Below are positions 8,787 through 17,547 of a stretch of 50,104 nucleotides of DNA, one piece after another (position 1 is the stretch's first letter; the number at the start of each line of letters is the position of its first letter). The notes beneath the pieces are model-generated. The model was not told where the DNA came from and made no database searches. It saw only the letters and a list, made by a program, of their open reading frames with translations. The stretch covers positions 1-50,104 of the forward strand of contig NZ_BBPO01000028.1 of NCBI RefSeq assembly GCF_000787815.1, read 5' to 3'. The DNA is from Streptacidiphilus neutrinimicus (GTDB taxonomy: Bacteria; Actinomycetota; Actinomycetes; Streptomycetales; Streptomycetaceae). A program made the translations under genes and the position numbers.

Positions 8787-9617
8787 TCAGCGCGGGACGA
8801 CCGCGAGCTGGCGGGACTGGGCGACCAGGCGGTCGTTCGAGTCCCAGATCTCGCAGTCCTCCTCCAGGAAGCCGCCGGCGAGGTTGCGGGTGGAGTGCAC
8901 GACGCGCAGCCAGCCCGGGGCCGGGACGGCACGGACGTGGACGGTGAGCTCCACCGTCGGCGTCCAGCCGAAGAGGCCGAGGTCGAAGGTGACCGGGGGC
9001 AGGGCGTCGACGGCGAAGAGCAGCAGCAGCGGGTCGGGCTCGTGGCCGTCGGCCATCCGGAGCCAGCCCTGGATGCGCCCCTCGCCGGAGGGCTTGCCCA
9101 GCGCCCAGCCCACGTAGGCCGGGTCGAGGCGCAGGTCCAGGCGCTGCAGCAGCTCCGCGGAGGCCAGGAACTGCGGCGGGGCCGCGTCCGTGCCGACGCA
9201 CTGCTCGATCGGCGGGAGCTGCGGCGGCTTGGCGCTGGTGCGCACGTCCTCGTCCGCGCGGGCGAGGTCGCCGTAGCTGGCCAGCACCCGCAGGCGCTCG
9301 ACGCTGCTGCCGTCGTCAGCGGTCTGGCGCAGGGTGGCCGCGCCGGTGGAGAGGGTGCGGCCGCTGCGGATCTGCTCGACGTGGACCTCGGCGGGGCCGG
9401 GGCGGGACGGCGAGACGTAGTAGCCGCTGACCGAGACGGGCTGGGGGTGGCCACCGGCCTCGCCGAGGTGGTCGCCGAGAGCCCGGCCGACGAGGGAGAG
9501 CAGCAGGCCGCCGTTGATGCCGCCGCCGATGCGCCAGCTCGCGTCCAGCTCGGCGTCGTAGACGCCGGGAACGCCCGCACGGCGCACCACGGCTGTCCCC
9601 TGCTCGAACTCGGTCAT
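8787..9617 (-). CDS. Acyl-CoA thioesterase-like protein, double hotdog fold
   Basis: The 276-residue protein has two hotdog halves as in TesB-like and 4HBT_3 thioesterases. The first half opens YDAELDASWRIGGGINGGLLLSLVGRALGDH with the GG(I/Y)xGG-type long helix. The second half holds TFDLGLFGWTPTVELTVHVRAVPAPGWLRV and ends with the family-typical GGFLEEDCEIWDSNDRLVAQSRQL. Such enzymes hydrolyse acyl-CoA thioesters in the cytoplasm. ATG 9617 follows an AGGAG ribosome-binding site. The stop codon directly abuts the sigma-factor stop. It is divergent from an SDR gene with a palindrome between them, suggesting joint control, perhaps in fatty acid or steroid-like breakdown. Confidence 0.85.
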   Translation of the reverse strand: MTEFEQGTAVVRRAGVPGVYDAELDASWRIGGGINGGLLLSLVGRALGDHLGEAGGHPQPVSVSGYYVSPSRPGPAEVHVEQIRSGRTLSTGAATLRQTADDGSSVERLRVLASYGDLARADEDVRTSAKPPQLPPIEQCVGTDAAPPQFLASAELLQRLDLRLDPAYVGWALGKPSGEGRIQGWLRMADGHEPDPLLLLFAVDALPPVTFDLGLFGWTPTVELTVHVRAVPAPGWLRVVHSTRNLAGGFLEEDCEIWDSNDRLVAQSRQLAVVPR

Positions 9618-9652
9618 GCTGCGCTCCTGACTCTGACCACTGTCATAAGTTA

Positions 9653-9668
9653 CTTAACGGTAGTTAAG
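9653..9668. promoter_or_regulatory. Palindromic operator candidate between thioesterase and SDR genes
   Basis: CTTAAC-GGTA-GTTAAG is a perfect 6-bp inverted repeat with a 4-base centre, lying in an AT-rich island of the 97-bp divergent intergenic region. It resembles TetR-type operators of lipid-catabolism regulators, but no regulator gene is adjacent. Confidence 0.55.
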
Positions 9669-9714
9669 CGCAGCGCTTCTTCCAACGTCAAGGTGCATCT
9701 GCTACCACCGCGAC

Positions 9715-10500
9715 ATGGTTGCCTTCGAAGCCTATGCACTCGACAAGCGGATCGCCGTCGTCACCGGCGCGGGCAGCGGCATCGGGCGCGCGACCGCGCG
9801 CGTCCTGGCCGACGCGGGCGCCCGCGTGGTCTGCGCCGACGTCGACGGCAGCGCCGCCGAGCGCGTCGCCGCCGAGATCGACGGCGTCCCCGCGCACGTC
9901 GACGTCGCCCGGCGCGAGCAGATCGTCGGGTTGGTCGAGGGGACGGCCGCGCGGTTCGGGCGGCTGGACATTCTCTGCAACATCGCCGGGATCATCCGCA
10001 CCGGGCTGGTCGTGGACGTGCCGGAGGAGGACCTGGACGCGGTCTGGGCGGTGAACTTCAAGGGCACCTTCCACGCCTGCCAGGCCGCGGCGCGGATCAT
10101 GTGCGCGCAGGGGAGCGGAGCGATCGTCAACACCGCGTCCGGCGCGGTGGACAGCGCGACGCCGGAGATCATGAGCTACAGCGTCTCGAAGGCCGCGGTG
10201 GTCCAGCTGACCAAGAACCTCGCGGCCGAGGTCGGCCGCTTCGGGGTGCGGGTCAACGCGGTGGCACCCGGCCTGGTGCGCACCGCGATGACCGCGCGTC
10301 ACTACCTGCTGCCCGACGGCAGCATCGACGAAGCCGCTCGCGCGGCGGCGGAGAAGCCGCTGAAGCGGCTCTCCCCGCTCGGGATGATCGGCGAGCCCGA
10401 GGACATCGCGCACGCCGTCCACTACCTGGTCAGCGATGCCGCCCGGTTCGTGACCGGACAGATCCTGCGTCCCAACGGCGGCGTGGCGATGCCCTGGTGA
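9715..10500 (+). CDS. Short-chain dehydrogenase/reductase (SDR family, FabG-like)
   Basis: This 261-residue classical SDR has the Rossmann nucleotide-binding motif TGAGSGIG near residue 18, a CADVDGS acidic cofactor-specificity loop (the Asp after beta-2 suggests NAD(H)), NIAG in beta-4, and the catalytic Tyr155/Lys159 in YSVSK. The C-terminus has a PNGG motif. It oxidises or reduces a secondary alcohol or ketone in the cytoplasm. Divergence from the thioesterase with a shared palindrome suggests both act on the same acyl or alicyclic substrate. The start codon at 9715 is ATG with no clear ribosome-binding site. Confidence 0.92.
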   Translation: MVAFEAYALDKRIAVVTGAGSGIGRATARVLADAGARVVCADVDGSAAERVAAEIDGVPAHVDVARREQIVGLVEGTAARFGRLDILCNIAGIIRTGLVVDVPEEDLDAVWAVNFKGTFHACQAAARIMCAQGSGAIVNTASGAVDSATPEIMSYSVSKAAVVQLTKNLAAEVGRFGVRVNAVAPGLVRTAMTARHYLLPDGSIDEAARAAAEKPLKRLSPLGMIGEPEDIAHAVHYLVSDAARFVTGQILRPNGGVAMPW

Positions 10501-10521
10501 GTCGGCGTCCCGCCTCCCGGA

Positions 10522-12168
10522 TTACCGGCCGCGCAGCTCGCGGTAGCGGACGGCGAGACCGGCGGTCGAGGAGTCGAGCGCGTCGAGGCCCGTGCCCTCG
10601 ACGAGCGACGGCTCGATCCGCTTGGCCAGCACCTTGCCCAGCTCGACGCCCCACTGGTCGAAGGAGTTGATGTTCCAGATCGCGCCCTGGACGAACACCT
10701 TGTGCTCGTAGAGCGCGACGAGCTGGCCCAGCACGGACGGGGTCAGCTCGCCGGCCAGGATCGTCGTGGTCGGGTGGTTGCCCTTGAAGGTCTTGTGCGG
10801 CACCAGCTCCTCGGCGACGCCCTCGGCGCGCACCTCCTCCGGCGTCTTGCCGAAGGCCAGCGCCTGGCCCTGGGCGAAGAGGTTCGCCATCAGCAGGTCG
10901 TGCTGCGCGACCAGGCCCGGGGCGAGGTCCGCGACCGGGCGGGCGAAGCCGATCAGGTCGGCCGGGATCACCTTGGTGCCCTGGTGCAGCAGCTGGTAGT
11001 AGGCGTGCTGGCCGTTGGTGCCCGGGGTGCCCCAGACGACCGGACCGGTCTGCCACTCGACCGGCTGCCCGTCCCGCTGCACGGACTTGCCGTTCGACTC
11101 CATGTCCAGCTGCTGCAGGTAGGCGGTGAACTTCGACAGGTAGTGCGAGTACGGCAGCACGGCGTGCGTCTGCGCGTCGAAGAACGCGCCGTACCAGACG
11201 CCCAGCAGGCCGAGCAGCAGCGGCACGTTCTGCTCCGGCGGCGCGGTGCGGAAGTGCTCGTCGACCAGGCGGAAGCCGGCCAGCATCTCCTCGAACGCCT
11301 CCGGGCCGATGGCGATCATCAGCGAGAGCCCGATCGCGGAGTCGTAGGAGTAGCGACCGCCGACCCAGTCCCAGAACTCGAACATGTTGGCCGTGTCGAT
11401 GCCGAACTTCTCCACCTCGGAGGCGTTCGTCGACAGCGCGACGAAGTGCTTGGCCACCGCCTCCTGACCGGCGCCGAGCTGCTCCAGCAGCCAGCTGCGG
11501 GCGCTGGTGGCGTTGGTGACGGTCTCGATGGTGGTGAAGGTCTTCGACGCGACGATGAACAGCGTCTCGGCGGCGTCCAGGTCGCGCACCGCCTCGTGCA
11601 GGTCCGCGCCGTCGACGTTGGAGACGAAACGCACCGTCAGGTCGCGGTCGCTGAAGCTGCGCAGCACCTCGTAGGCCATCGCCGGGCCCAGGTCCGAGCC
11701 GCCGATGCCGATGTTGACGACGTTGCGGATCCGCTTGCCGGTGTGACCGGTCCACTCGCCGGACCGGATCCGGCGGGAGAAGCCCGCCATCTTGTCGAGC
11801 ACGGCGTGCACCTCGGACACGACGTTGACGCCGTCCACCTCGATCACAGCGCCTCGGGGCGCGCGCAGCGCGGTGTGCAGCACGGCGCGGCTCTCGGTGA
11901 CGTTGATCTTCTCACCGCGGAACATGGCGTCGCGCAGCGCCGCCACCCCCCGGACCTCGGCGAGCTGGCGCAGCAGGGTCAGCGTCTCCTCGGTGACCAG
12001 GTGCTTGGAGAAGTCGACGTACAGGTCTCCCACCTGGAGGTTGTACGCCTCGCCGCGCTTGGGGTCCTCGGCGAAGAGCGAACGCAGGTGCGTCTCCCCG
12101 AAGTCCGCGCGGTGCGCGGCGAGTGCGGCCCACTCGGGCAACTGGTCCAGACGGGTTCCTTGGGTCAT
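10522..12168 (-). CDS. pgi: Glucose-6-phosphate isomerase
   Basis: The product of 548 residues has the full length and signatures of Pgi, which interconverts glucose 6-phosphate and fructose 6-phosphate in glycolysis. [16 protein letters not shown] is the phosphate-binding SIS segment, [17 protein letters not shown] follows in the first SIS domain, and [22 protein letters not shown] and [13 protein letters not shown] are the two PROSITE-type Pgi regions. ATG 12168 is preferred over an upstream in-frame start because a GGAAGGA ribosome-binding site lies just upstream of it. The upstream side is a 650-bp repeat-filled gap rather than a pentose phosphate operon, so pgi is probably transcribed alone. 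Confidence 0.97.
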   Translation of the reverse strand: MTQGTRLDQLPEWAALAAHRADFGETHLRSLFAEDPKRGEAYNLQVGDLYVDFSKHLVTEETLTLLRQLAEVRGVAALRDAMFRGEKINVTESRAVLHTALRAPRGAVIEVDGVNVVSEVHAVLDKMAGFSRRIRSGEWTGHTGKRIRNVVNIGIGGSDLGPAMAYEVLRSFSDRDLTVRFVSNVDGADLHEAVRDLDAAETLFIVASKTFTTIETVTNATSARSWLLEQLGAGQEAVAKHFVALSTNASEVEKFGIDTANMFEFWDWVGGRYSYDSAIGLSLMIAIGPEAFEEMLAGFRLVDEHFRTAPPEQNVPLLLGLLGVWYGAFFDAQTHAVLPYSHYLSKFTAYLQQLDMESNGKSVQRDGQPVEWQTGPVVWGTPGTNGQHAYYQLLHQGTKVIPADLIGFARPVADLAPGLVAQHDLLMANLFAQGQALAFGKTPEEVRAEGVAEELVPHKTFKGNHPTTTILAGELTPSVLGQLVALYEHKVFVQGAIWNINSFDQWGVELGKVLAKRIEPSLVEGTGLDALDSSTAGLAVRYRELRGR

Positions 12169-12301
12169 CACGCGTCCTTCCAACACCGGCCCGCCCTCAC
12201 GGGCCCTTTCGTCAGGGACGAGCCTATGCCCTTCGGGGAAACGGAAGGTTGCGGAACATCAGGGGCACGGCGAAGTCCCCCTGTTCAGAGGCCCGCGACC
12301 A

Positions 12302-12420
12302 GTTGCACTCTCCAGGGGCGCGAGGCTGTGCCGATCTGCGGCTCCGCCGCACGGGCGCGCTCAGTTGCGCTCCCCCGGGCGCGCGAGGAGCTGCGCGACA
12401 AGCCACCCACCAACGTGGCG
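12302..12420. repeat. Inverted partial copy of the 85-bp repeat plus a dispersed-repeat arm
   Basis: 12302-12350 is the reverse complement, with few mismatches, of the part of the neighbouring 85-bp unit that runs from GCGGCG to GTGCAAC. It continues into a GCGCGAGGAGCTGCGCGACA-type segment and AAGCCACCC, which recurs at 28595-28640. It therefore belongs to a dispersed intergenic repeat family. There is no convincing gene in the whole gap 12169-12826. Confidence 0.75.
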
Positions 12421-12485
12421 CGCCGAACGAGCAGCGCCATCCGCATGCCGGTGGTTGCTCGCACAGAGCCTCGCGCCCCTAGGGA

Positions 12486-12825
12486 GTGCAACGAAAGGCG
12501 GAAGCGTCGCCGACCGCTCGCGCCCACGCGGCGAAGCCGCAGATCGGCACAGCCCCGCGCCCCCAGAGGAGTGCAACGAAAGGCGGAAGCGTCGCCGACC
12601 GCTCGCGCCCACGCGGCGGAGCCGCAGATCAGCGCAGCCCCGCACCCACAGAGGGGTGCAACGAAAGGCGGAAGCGTCGCCGACCGCTCGCGCCCACGCG
12701 GCGGAGCCGCAGATCAGCGCAGCCCCGCGCGCCCAGAGGAGTGCAACGAAAGGCGGAAGCGTCGCTGACCGCTCGCGCCCACGCGGCGGAGCCGCAGATC
12801 GGCACAGCCCCGCGCGCCCGGGTGC
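12486..12825. repeat. Four tandem 85-bp repeats
   Basis: Four head-to-tail units of exactly 85 bp start at 12486, 12571, 12656 and 12741, each opening GTGCAACGAAAGGCGGAAGC. The differences are a handful of substitutions with no length change. The array ends one base before the histidine kinase stop codon (12827-12829), and bases 12826-12830 look like the start of a fifth copy. Apparent ORFs across it, on both strands, merely translate the repeat. Confidence 0.95.
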
Positions 12826-12826
12826 G

Positions 12827-14071
12827 CTACCGCGCGGCCGCGGTGAGGGGGAGGCTGAGGCGGATCTTGAAGCCGCCGTCCGCGGTGGGGCCGGCGGCGA
12901 GGGTGCCGCCGAGAAGGGCGGCGCGCTCGCGGAGGCCGACGATGCCGTGGCCGCCGCCGGGCAGCTGGAGCTGGGCGTCGTGGGGGGTCGGGGCCGCCGC
13001 CGGAGGCGCGGCGTTGGTGACCGCGACGCGCAGCGAGTCGTCGCGCAGCTCCACCCGGACGGTGGTCGCCGCGCCCGGCGCGTGCTTGCGCGCGTTGGTG
13101 AGCGCCTCCTGCACGGTGCGGTACGCGGCGCGCTCGATCGGCTCCGGCAGCAGCGGGAGGCCGTCGTCCCCGTAGCCGGCGATCTCCAGGGACGCGTCCG
13201 CCTCCGACTCCGCGACCAGGCGCGGCAGATCCGCGAGCCTGGGCTGCGGGGCCAGCTCCGTCGGCCCGGCCCCGGCCGCCCGCAGGACGAGGATCATGCT
13301 GCGCAGCTCCTCGAGCGTGGCGACGGCGAGGCCGCGCAGCGTGCCGGCGACCTCGCGGACGCCCGCGTCCTTCGCGGTGACCTGGAGCGCGCCGGCCTGA
13401 ACGGCTATCAGCCCGGCCTGGTGGGAGACCACGTCGTGCATCTCGCGGGCGATCCGCGCGCGTTCGCGGGCGATGACCGTCTGCGCGTGCAGCTCCCGCT
13501 CGTGGTCGCGCAGCGTGGCCAGCTCGACGATGCGGGCCTGCAGCGCCTCGCGCGTCTGCAGCAGCAGGGCGAGCGCGGCGGGACCGATGGAGAGCATGAC
13601 TGCGTAGATGAGCCGCTGTATGTGGTCGCTCGCGGACTCGGTCAGCTCCTTGCTGATCGGCCAGGGCAGGTAGAGGCCGACACCGACCACCGCCGCCGCG
13701 AACCAGGCCTGCCAGGCGACGCGACGCGACCGTGCGACGGTGTACAGCGCGACCATCGAGGCGACCAGCGCCGTTCCCGCGTACAGGCCGGGGAGCGTGC
13801 CGACCAGCACCAGCCGGGGGAAACGGCGACGGAAGAGCAGGACGGCGCAGGAGACCATGGACGCCCAGAAGGTCCAGTCCTTCGTGCCCGGGTAGTTCAG
13901 CCCGGCGTCCAGGAACGCCGCGGCCGTCAGCACGAGAGTGACGAAGGCGTTGCGGACGCGCTGAGGCAGGCGCGCCACGCGCATCCTCATCCAGCGGCAG
14001 AAACGGCCCGTCCGTCTGCCCGCTGCCGTGCCGATCCGCCGACCGATCCCTCGCCCCGGCCAGGACCTCAC
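12827..14071 (-). CDS. Sensor histidine kinase, NarL/HisKA_3 type
   Basis: The 414-residue membrane kinase has four to five hydrophobic segments in residues 40-170. A coiled linker follows, then the HisKA_3 phosphoacceptor region REMHDVVSHQAGLIAVQAG with the phospho-His in MHDVVSH near residue 237. The C-terminal HATPase_c domain has the N box in QEALTNARKHAPG and a G box in GHGIVGLRERAALLGG. The GTG start overlaps the response-regulator stop by 4 bp (GTGA), so the pair is translationally coupled. The short membrane domain without a large sensor loop suggests sensing within the membrane, as in DesK-like actinobacterial kinases. The signal is unknown. Confidence 0.92.
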   Translation of the reverse strand: MRSWPGRGIGRRIGTAAGRRTGRFCRWMRMRVARLPQRVRNAFVTLVLTAAAFLDAGLNYPGTKDWTFWASMVSCAVLLFRRRFPRLVLVGTLPGLYAGTALVASMVALYTVARSRRVAWQAWFAAAVVGVGLYLPWPISKELTESASDHIQRLIYAVMLSIGPAALALLLQTREALQARIVELATLRDHERELHAQTVIARERARIAREMHDVVSHQAGLIAVQAGALQVTAKDAGVREVAGTLRGLAVATLEELRSMILVLRAAGAGPTELAPQPRLADLPRLVAESEADASLEIAGYGDDGLPLLPEPIERAAYRTVQEALTNARKHAPGAATTVRVELRDDSLRVAVTNAAPPAAAPTPHDAQLQLPGGGHGIVGLRERAALLGGTLAAGPTADGGFKIRLSLPLTAAAR

Positions 14072-14739
14072 AGTTCGCTCTCCTCCAGCAGCCCGGCACG
14101 CTCCGCCAGGACCGCGGCCTGAATGCGGTTGGTGACGCCCAGCTTGGTCAGCACGGCGCTGACGTAGTCCTTCACCGTGGCGGCGCCGAGGTGCATGCGG
14201 GCGCCGATCTCGACGTTGGACAGGCCGCGGCCCAGGAAGGCCAGCACCTGACGCTCACGCTCGGTGAGGGTGTCGACGGCCGCGGCGGCGGGGTGGCCGC
14301 CGGCCCGGCGGTTCTGGCCGAGGCGCCGCAGGACGGGCGTGGAGAGGCAGCCCGCGCCGGTCGAGACGGCCCGCACCGAACGGGCGAGCACGTCCGGCTC
14401 GGTGTCCTTGAGCAAGAAGCCGCTGGCGCCGAGCCGCAGTGCCTGGTCGAGGTACTCGTCGGTGTCGAAGGTGGTGAGCATGGCCACGTACGGGGCGTCC
14501 GGCAGCTCGCGGATGCGGCGCAGCAGCGTGAGTCCGTCGACGTCGGGCATCCGGATGTCGAGCAGGACCACGTCGGGCAACAGGCGGCGCACCTCGGCGA
14601 CGGCCTCGACCCCGGAACAGGTGCCGACGACGTCGATGTCCGGCGCGTTGCCGAGAATCATGGCCAGACCCGACCGGATCAGCGCCTCATCGTCGACGAT
14701 CATGGCTCGGATCGGACCGCTCGCTTGCGTTGGAACCAC
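14068..14739 (-). CDS. Response regulator, NarL/LuxR family
   Basis: The 223-residue regulator has a receiver domain (MIVDDEALIRSGL at the acidic pocket, phospho-Asp in VVLLDIRMPD, the switch region VAMLTTFDTDEYL, Lys in LLKD) and a C-terminal LuxR-type helix-turn-helix (LTERERQVLAFLGRGLSNVEI to VKDYVSAVLTKLGV). GTG 14739 was chosen because an AGGAAA ribosome-binding site lies about 10 bases before it and the receiver strand starts 12 residues later. The open frame runs further upstream without support. It forms one operon with the kinase. Confidence 0.93.
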   Translation of the reverse strand: MVPTQASGPIRAMIVDDEALIRSGLAMILGNAPDIDVVGTCSGVEAVAEVRRLLPDVVLLDIRMPDVDGLTLLRRIRELPDAPYVAMLTTFDTDEYLDQALRLGASGFLLKDTEPDVLARSVRAVSTGAGCLSTPVLRRLGQNRRAGGHPAAAAVDTLTERERQVLAFLGRGLSNVEIGARMHLGAATVKDYVSAVLTKLGVTNRIQAAVLAERAGLLEESEL

Positions 14740-15267
14740 GCGCCTGTTTCCTACCTGTGTGTTCCGGCATGCGCCACAGCGCACCTCGCGCGACCGTACC
14801 TCAGGGCACAACCTTATGAAAATCGAACCCCCGATCGGAGGTCTGCCAACCGCCTCATGGGGGTGCCGACTCCGGTTCGAGTACAACCATGATGGCCGGA
14901 CCGCACGGCAACGTGCCTGGTGGCGGGCACTACGGGGGGGTGCCCGTTCACCGGAGGCCGTGACGGGGGACGCTACGGAAGCGAAATTTCCGAATTCTCC
15001 GCATTTGTAGGATCCGGTGGATCCGACTGCCTCCGCCCGAAGCGAAACCGCTCTCCGCCGGCGCCCGCAGCGCGCGGATCACCTTTCCGCCGGTCCGCCC
15101 CGCGCCCGGTCGGGCCGCACGGTGACGGCCGTGATGCAGAGCGTGTCCGGCGCGCCGGAGCTTAGCGGGTCGTGCAGGACGAAGGCAGGCCGGCCGCCCC
15201 GGAGCGCCTACCCGGCCCGCGCGTGGAGGTCGGGAAGGCGGGCGGTGGTGACGACCCGGGCATGGCG
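14740..15267. other. Gap without a convincing gene
   Basis: The 528 bp hold the regulator's promoter region and an AT-rich patch near 14980-15010 (GAAATTTCCGAATTC). A repeated GGATCC lies at 15010-15015 and 15019-15024. A 24-codon ORF (14889-14963, starting MMAGPHGNVPGGG) exists but lacks a ribosome-binding site. I see no recognisable protein. Confidence 0.4.
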
Positions 15268-16254
15268 TCAGCCTTGCAGGCCCGCCAGGAAGTCCAGGAG
15301 CGCGGTGTTGACCTCGGCCGGGCGCTCCTGCTGGGTCCAGTGGCCGCAGCCCGGGAGGATGAGGGACGGCTGGAGGGTGGGGTACGCCTGCGGGAGAGCG
15401 CCCCTGACGTCGTCCATGCCGGGGAAGCTCATGACGAGGTCGCGGTCGCCGTGCACGTACAGGCCGGGGACGCGGAGCGGCAGGCGGTCCCAGGCGGCCG
15501 AAAGCTCCCAGTTGCGGTCGAGGTTCCGGTACCAGTTCAGGCCGCCGGTGAAGCCGTTCTTCGCGTACTCGGCGGCGAAGACGGCGATGTCGTCCTCCGT
15601 CGCCCAGGACGGGATCCGCTGGGTGTCGTCCAGTGAGCCGAGGAAGGTCCCGTCCGGCTGCGTGAGCGGCTGCGGCGGCCGGGGATCGTTGCGCGGGTTG
15701 TCCCCGCTCGCGCCGTAGAGGAAGGCGCGGAAGGTGCGCTCGGGATCCGCGGCGAACTCGGCGTCGGCCAGGCCGCGGCGGTTGAAGTAGTTCCAGTAGA
15801 AGCGCCCCTGGAAGAGCACGTCCATGACCGCGAGCGGCGGGGTGTCGCCCTGGCGCGGCAGCGGCGGCGCGACGCTGAGGCCGACGACCCCGCGGACCAG
15901 GTCGGGACGGAGCAGCGCGGTCAGCCACGCGACGGGCGCGCCCCAGTCGTGCCCGACGACGGCGAAGCGCGAGGCACCCAGCGCGCGGGTGAGGGTGACG
16001 ACATCGCCGACCATGTGCGGCAGTGTGTAGGCCTCGACCGGCTCGGGCGCGTCGCTGCGGCCGAAGCCGCGCTGGTCGGGGGCGACGGCGCGGTAGCCGG
16101 CCGCGGCCAGGGCCGGGAGCTGGTGGCGCCAGGAGTACCAGCACTCGGGGAAGCCGTGCAGCAGCATGACCAGCGGCGCGTCGGGATCCCCCGCCGCCGC
16201 GTAGTGCAGCGTGATGCCGTTGACCCGGACGTCATGGTGCTCGATCGCGAACAA
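15268..16254 (-). CDS. Alpha/beta-hydrolase, epoxide hydrolase-type
   Basis: The 328-residue enzyme has the soluble epoxide hydrolase pattern. The oxyanion motif HGFPE lies near residue 34, followed by the WYSWRHQLPAL cap-side motif and the nucleophile elbow VVGHDWGAP, where Asp attacks the epoxide (haloalkane dehalogenases share this). The late acid lies in YVHGDRDLV and the catalytic His in GCGHWTQQERP. Epoxide hydrolases add water to epoxides, giving diols. The protein is cytoplasmic with no signal peptide. A strong 16-bp inverted repeat sits 28 bp upstream of the start. It may be its operator or the terminator of the previous gene. Haloalkane dehalogenase or fluoroacetate dehalogenase activity is an alternative. 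Confidence 0.9.
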   Translation of the reverse strand: MFAIEHHDVRVNGITLHYAAAGDPDAPLVMLLHGFPECWYSWRHQLPALAAAGYRAVAPDQRGFGRSDAPEPVEAYTLPHMVGDVVTLTRALGASRFAVVGHDWGAPVAWLTALLRPDLVRGVVGLSVAPPLPRQGDTPPLAVMDVLFQGRFYWNYFNRRGLADAEFAADPERTFRAFLYGASGDNPRNDPRPPQPLTQPDGTFLGSLDDTQRIPSWATEDDIAVFAAEYAKNGFTGGLNWYRNLDRNWELSAAWDRLPLRVPGLYVHGDRDLVMSFPGMDDVRGALPQAYPTLQPSLILPGCGHWTQQERPAEVNTALLDFLAGLQG

Positions 16255-16281
16255 GGCCCGCCCCCTTGCGGCTGCTCTGAG

Positions 16282-16324
16282 TGCTCCGTCAATCCGCCTA
16301 CACCTTAAGCGGATTGACGGAGCA
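16282..16324. terminator. 16-bp perfect inverted repeat between the PemK-like and epoxide hydrolase genes
   Basis: TGCTCCGTCAATCCGC (16282-16297) and its exact complement (16309-16324) enclose an 11-base loop. Both flanking genes read leftward, so it lies 33 bp past the PemK-like stop and 28 bp before the epoxide hydrolase start. It could be a terminator, but the absence of a T-run and its promoter-proximal place also allow an operator. Confidence 0.6.
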
Positions 16325-16357
16325 TGAGACAGCGGATCGGACGGATCGGGCGACGGA

Positions 16358-16840
16358 TCAGGCCTGCCATCCGTACAGGTGCATCAGCCGGGCGGCGACG
16401 AGCGTGAAGCGGTCGAGATCGAGGGAGGCCGCCTCGCGGCGCATGCCGCCCGGGTGGACGCGGAAGACGCGCTCGAGGTTGACCCAGGAGTCGCGGGCGT
16501 CACGGTCCCAGGGGCCCTGGCCGAGGGCGACCCACTCGGCGACGTCGTCGCCGGTGCTGCGGTCGTGGCGCTTGCTGGTCAGCTCGACCGCCAGCAGCGT
16601 GCCGGCGTGCTCGCGGGCGACGATCAGCACCGGGCGGTCCTTGCCACGGCCGTCGCGTTCTTCGAAGGGCACCCAGGTCCAGACGATCTCGCCCGGGTCC
16701 GGGTCGCCGTCGTGCCGCGGCGCGTAGCTCATGTGCACGATGCGCAGACCGCGCGGCTCCACCTCGATCGTCGCGGTGGAGCCGTTGCGGCCGGGATTCT
16801 CTTCGTACTCGTGGTGGTGAGTGCCACTCAGACCGATCAT
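16358..16840 (-). CDS. Solitary PemK/MazF-like protein
   Basis: The 160-residue protein has the PemK/MazF toxin-fold core: PGEIVWTWVPFEE, then GKDRPVLIVARE, then LLAVELTSK. MazF-type proteins are ribosome-independent endoribonucleases. Compared with a typical 110-residue MazF, this one has an extra N-terminal segment of about 45 residues and a longer C-terminus. No antitoxin gene lies on either side, so it may have a housekeeping or divergent role rather than being a toxin. The ATG has no ribosome-binding site, but TAGCCT ends 6 bases upstream (16847-16852 on the complementary strand), indicating a leaderless transcript. Confidence 0.8.
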   Translation of the reverse strand: MIGLSGTHHHEYEENPGRNGSTATIEVEPRGLRIVHMSYAPRHDGDPDPGEIVWTWVPFEERDGRGKDRPVLIVAREHAGTLLAVELTSKRHDRSTGDDVAEWVALGQGPWDRDARDSWVNLERVFRVHPGGMRREAASLDLDRFTLVAARLMHLYGWQA

Positions 16841-16900
16841 TCGGACAGGCTATCGCCGACCGGGACCCCCGGCTTCGGCAGGCTCACCCCTTGATCGAAC

Positions 16901-17461
16901 TCAGGCGTTCTTGTTCTTGACCAGCGAGATCTCGAACTCGAGCACGATCTTGTCGCTGACCAGGACGCCACCGGTCTCCAGCGCGGCGTTCCAGGTGATG
17001 CCGTAGTCCTTGCGGCTGATCGCGTACTGGCCCTCGAAGCCGAGGCGGTCGTTGCCGAACGGGTCGGTGGCCGCGCCCTCGAAGGAGAACGGGACGGTGA
17101 CCCGCTGGGTGACGCCGCGCACCGTCAGGTCGCCGGTCAGCTCGAGCGTCTCGCCGTCGAAGGCGGCGTCGGTGGAGCGGAAGGTGATCGTCGGGTGGTT
17201 CGCGACGTCGAGGAAGTCGTTGGTGCGCAGGTGGCCGTCACGGTCGGCGTTGCGGGTGTCGATGCTGTCCACGTCGATGGTGAGCTCGACCGACGAGTCC
17301 TGGGGCTTCTCCGCGTCGACGGCGACCGCGCCGTCGAAGCTGTTGAACGAGCCGCGCACCTTGGTGACCATCGCGTGGCGGGCGACGAAGCCGATGCGGC
17401 TGTGCGCCTGGTCGATGGTGTAGCTGCCGTTCAGCGCGGGGGTGATGGTGGTGGTGCTCAC
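16901..17461 (-). CDS. YceI-family lipid-binding-like protein
   Basis: The 186-residue product is a YceI domain from end to end: YTIDQAHSRIGFVARHAMVTKVRGSF at the N-terminus, then HLRTNDFLDVANHPTITF, LTGDLTVRGVTQ and the C-terminal DYGITWN strand. YceI proteins form a lipocalin-like barrel that binds isoprenoid or fatty molecules. This copy has no signal peptide and so should be cytoplasmic. GTG 17461 is chosen over an in-frame TTG at 17476 because GGAAGAGG sits 5 bases before it. It is divergent from a MarR gene with an 18-bp palindrome between, indicating repression by that MarR protein. Confidence 0.93.
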   Translation of the reverse strand: MSTTTITPALNGSYTIDQAHSRIGFVARHAMVTKVRGSFNSFDGAVAVDAEKPQDSSVELTIDVDSIDTRNADRDGHLRTNDFLDVANHPTITFRSTDAAFDGETLELTGDLTVRGVTQRVTVPFSFEGAATDPFGNDRLGFEGQYAISRKDYGITWNAALETGGVLVSDKIVLEFEISLVKNKNA

Positions 17462-17510
17462 GATGACCTCTTCCAAGTGGTTGATCCGTCATCTACAGAG
17501 TGCACCGATC

Positions 17511-17528
17511 TGGATGACATGTCAACCA
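17511..17528. promoter_or_regulatory. MarR operator candidate
   Basis: TGGATGACATGTCAACCA is an 18-bp palindrome with one mismatched pair (core TGACATGTCA perfect). It lies between the divergent yceI-like and marR-like genes, just upstream of the MarR -10 box TAGGAT (17535-17540). This size and symmetry fit a MarR dimer site. Confidence 0.7.
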
Positions 17529-17547
17529 AAGAGGTAGGATTTCTTTC

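Noticed and set aside
12486-12825. CRISPR array
   Set aside because: The 85-bp units are contiguous with no unique spacers, and no cas genes are nearby.
14889-14963. 24-residue peptide beginning MMAGPHGN
   Set aside because: No ribosome-binding site, no -10 box at the right distance and no recognisable family; Gly-rich ORFs of this size occur by chance.
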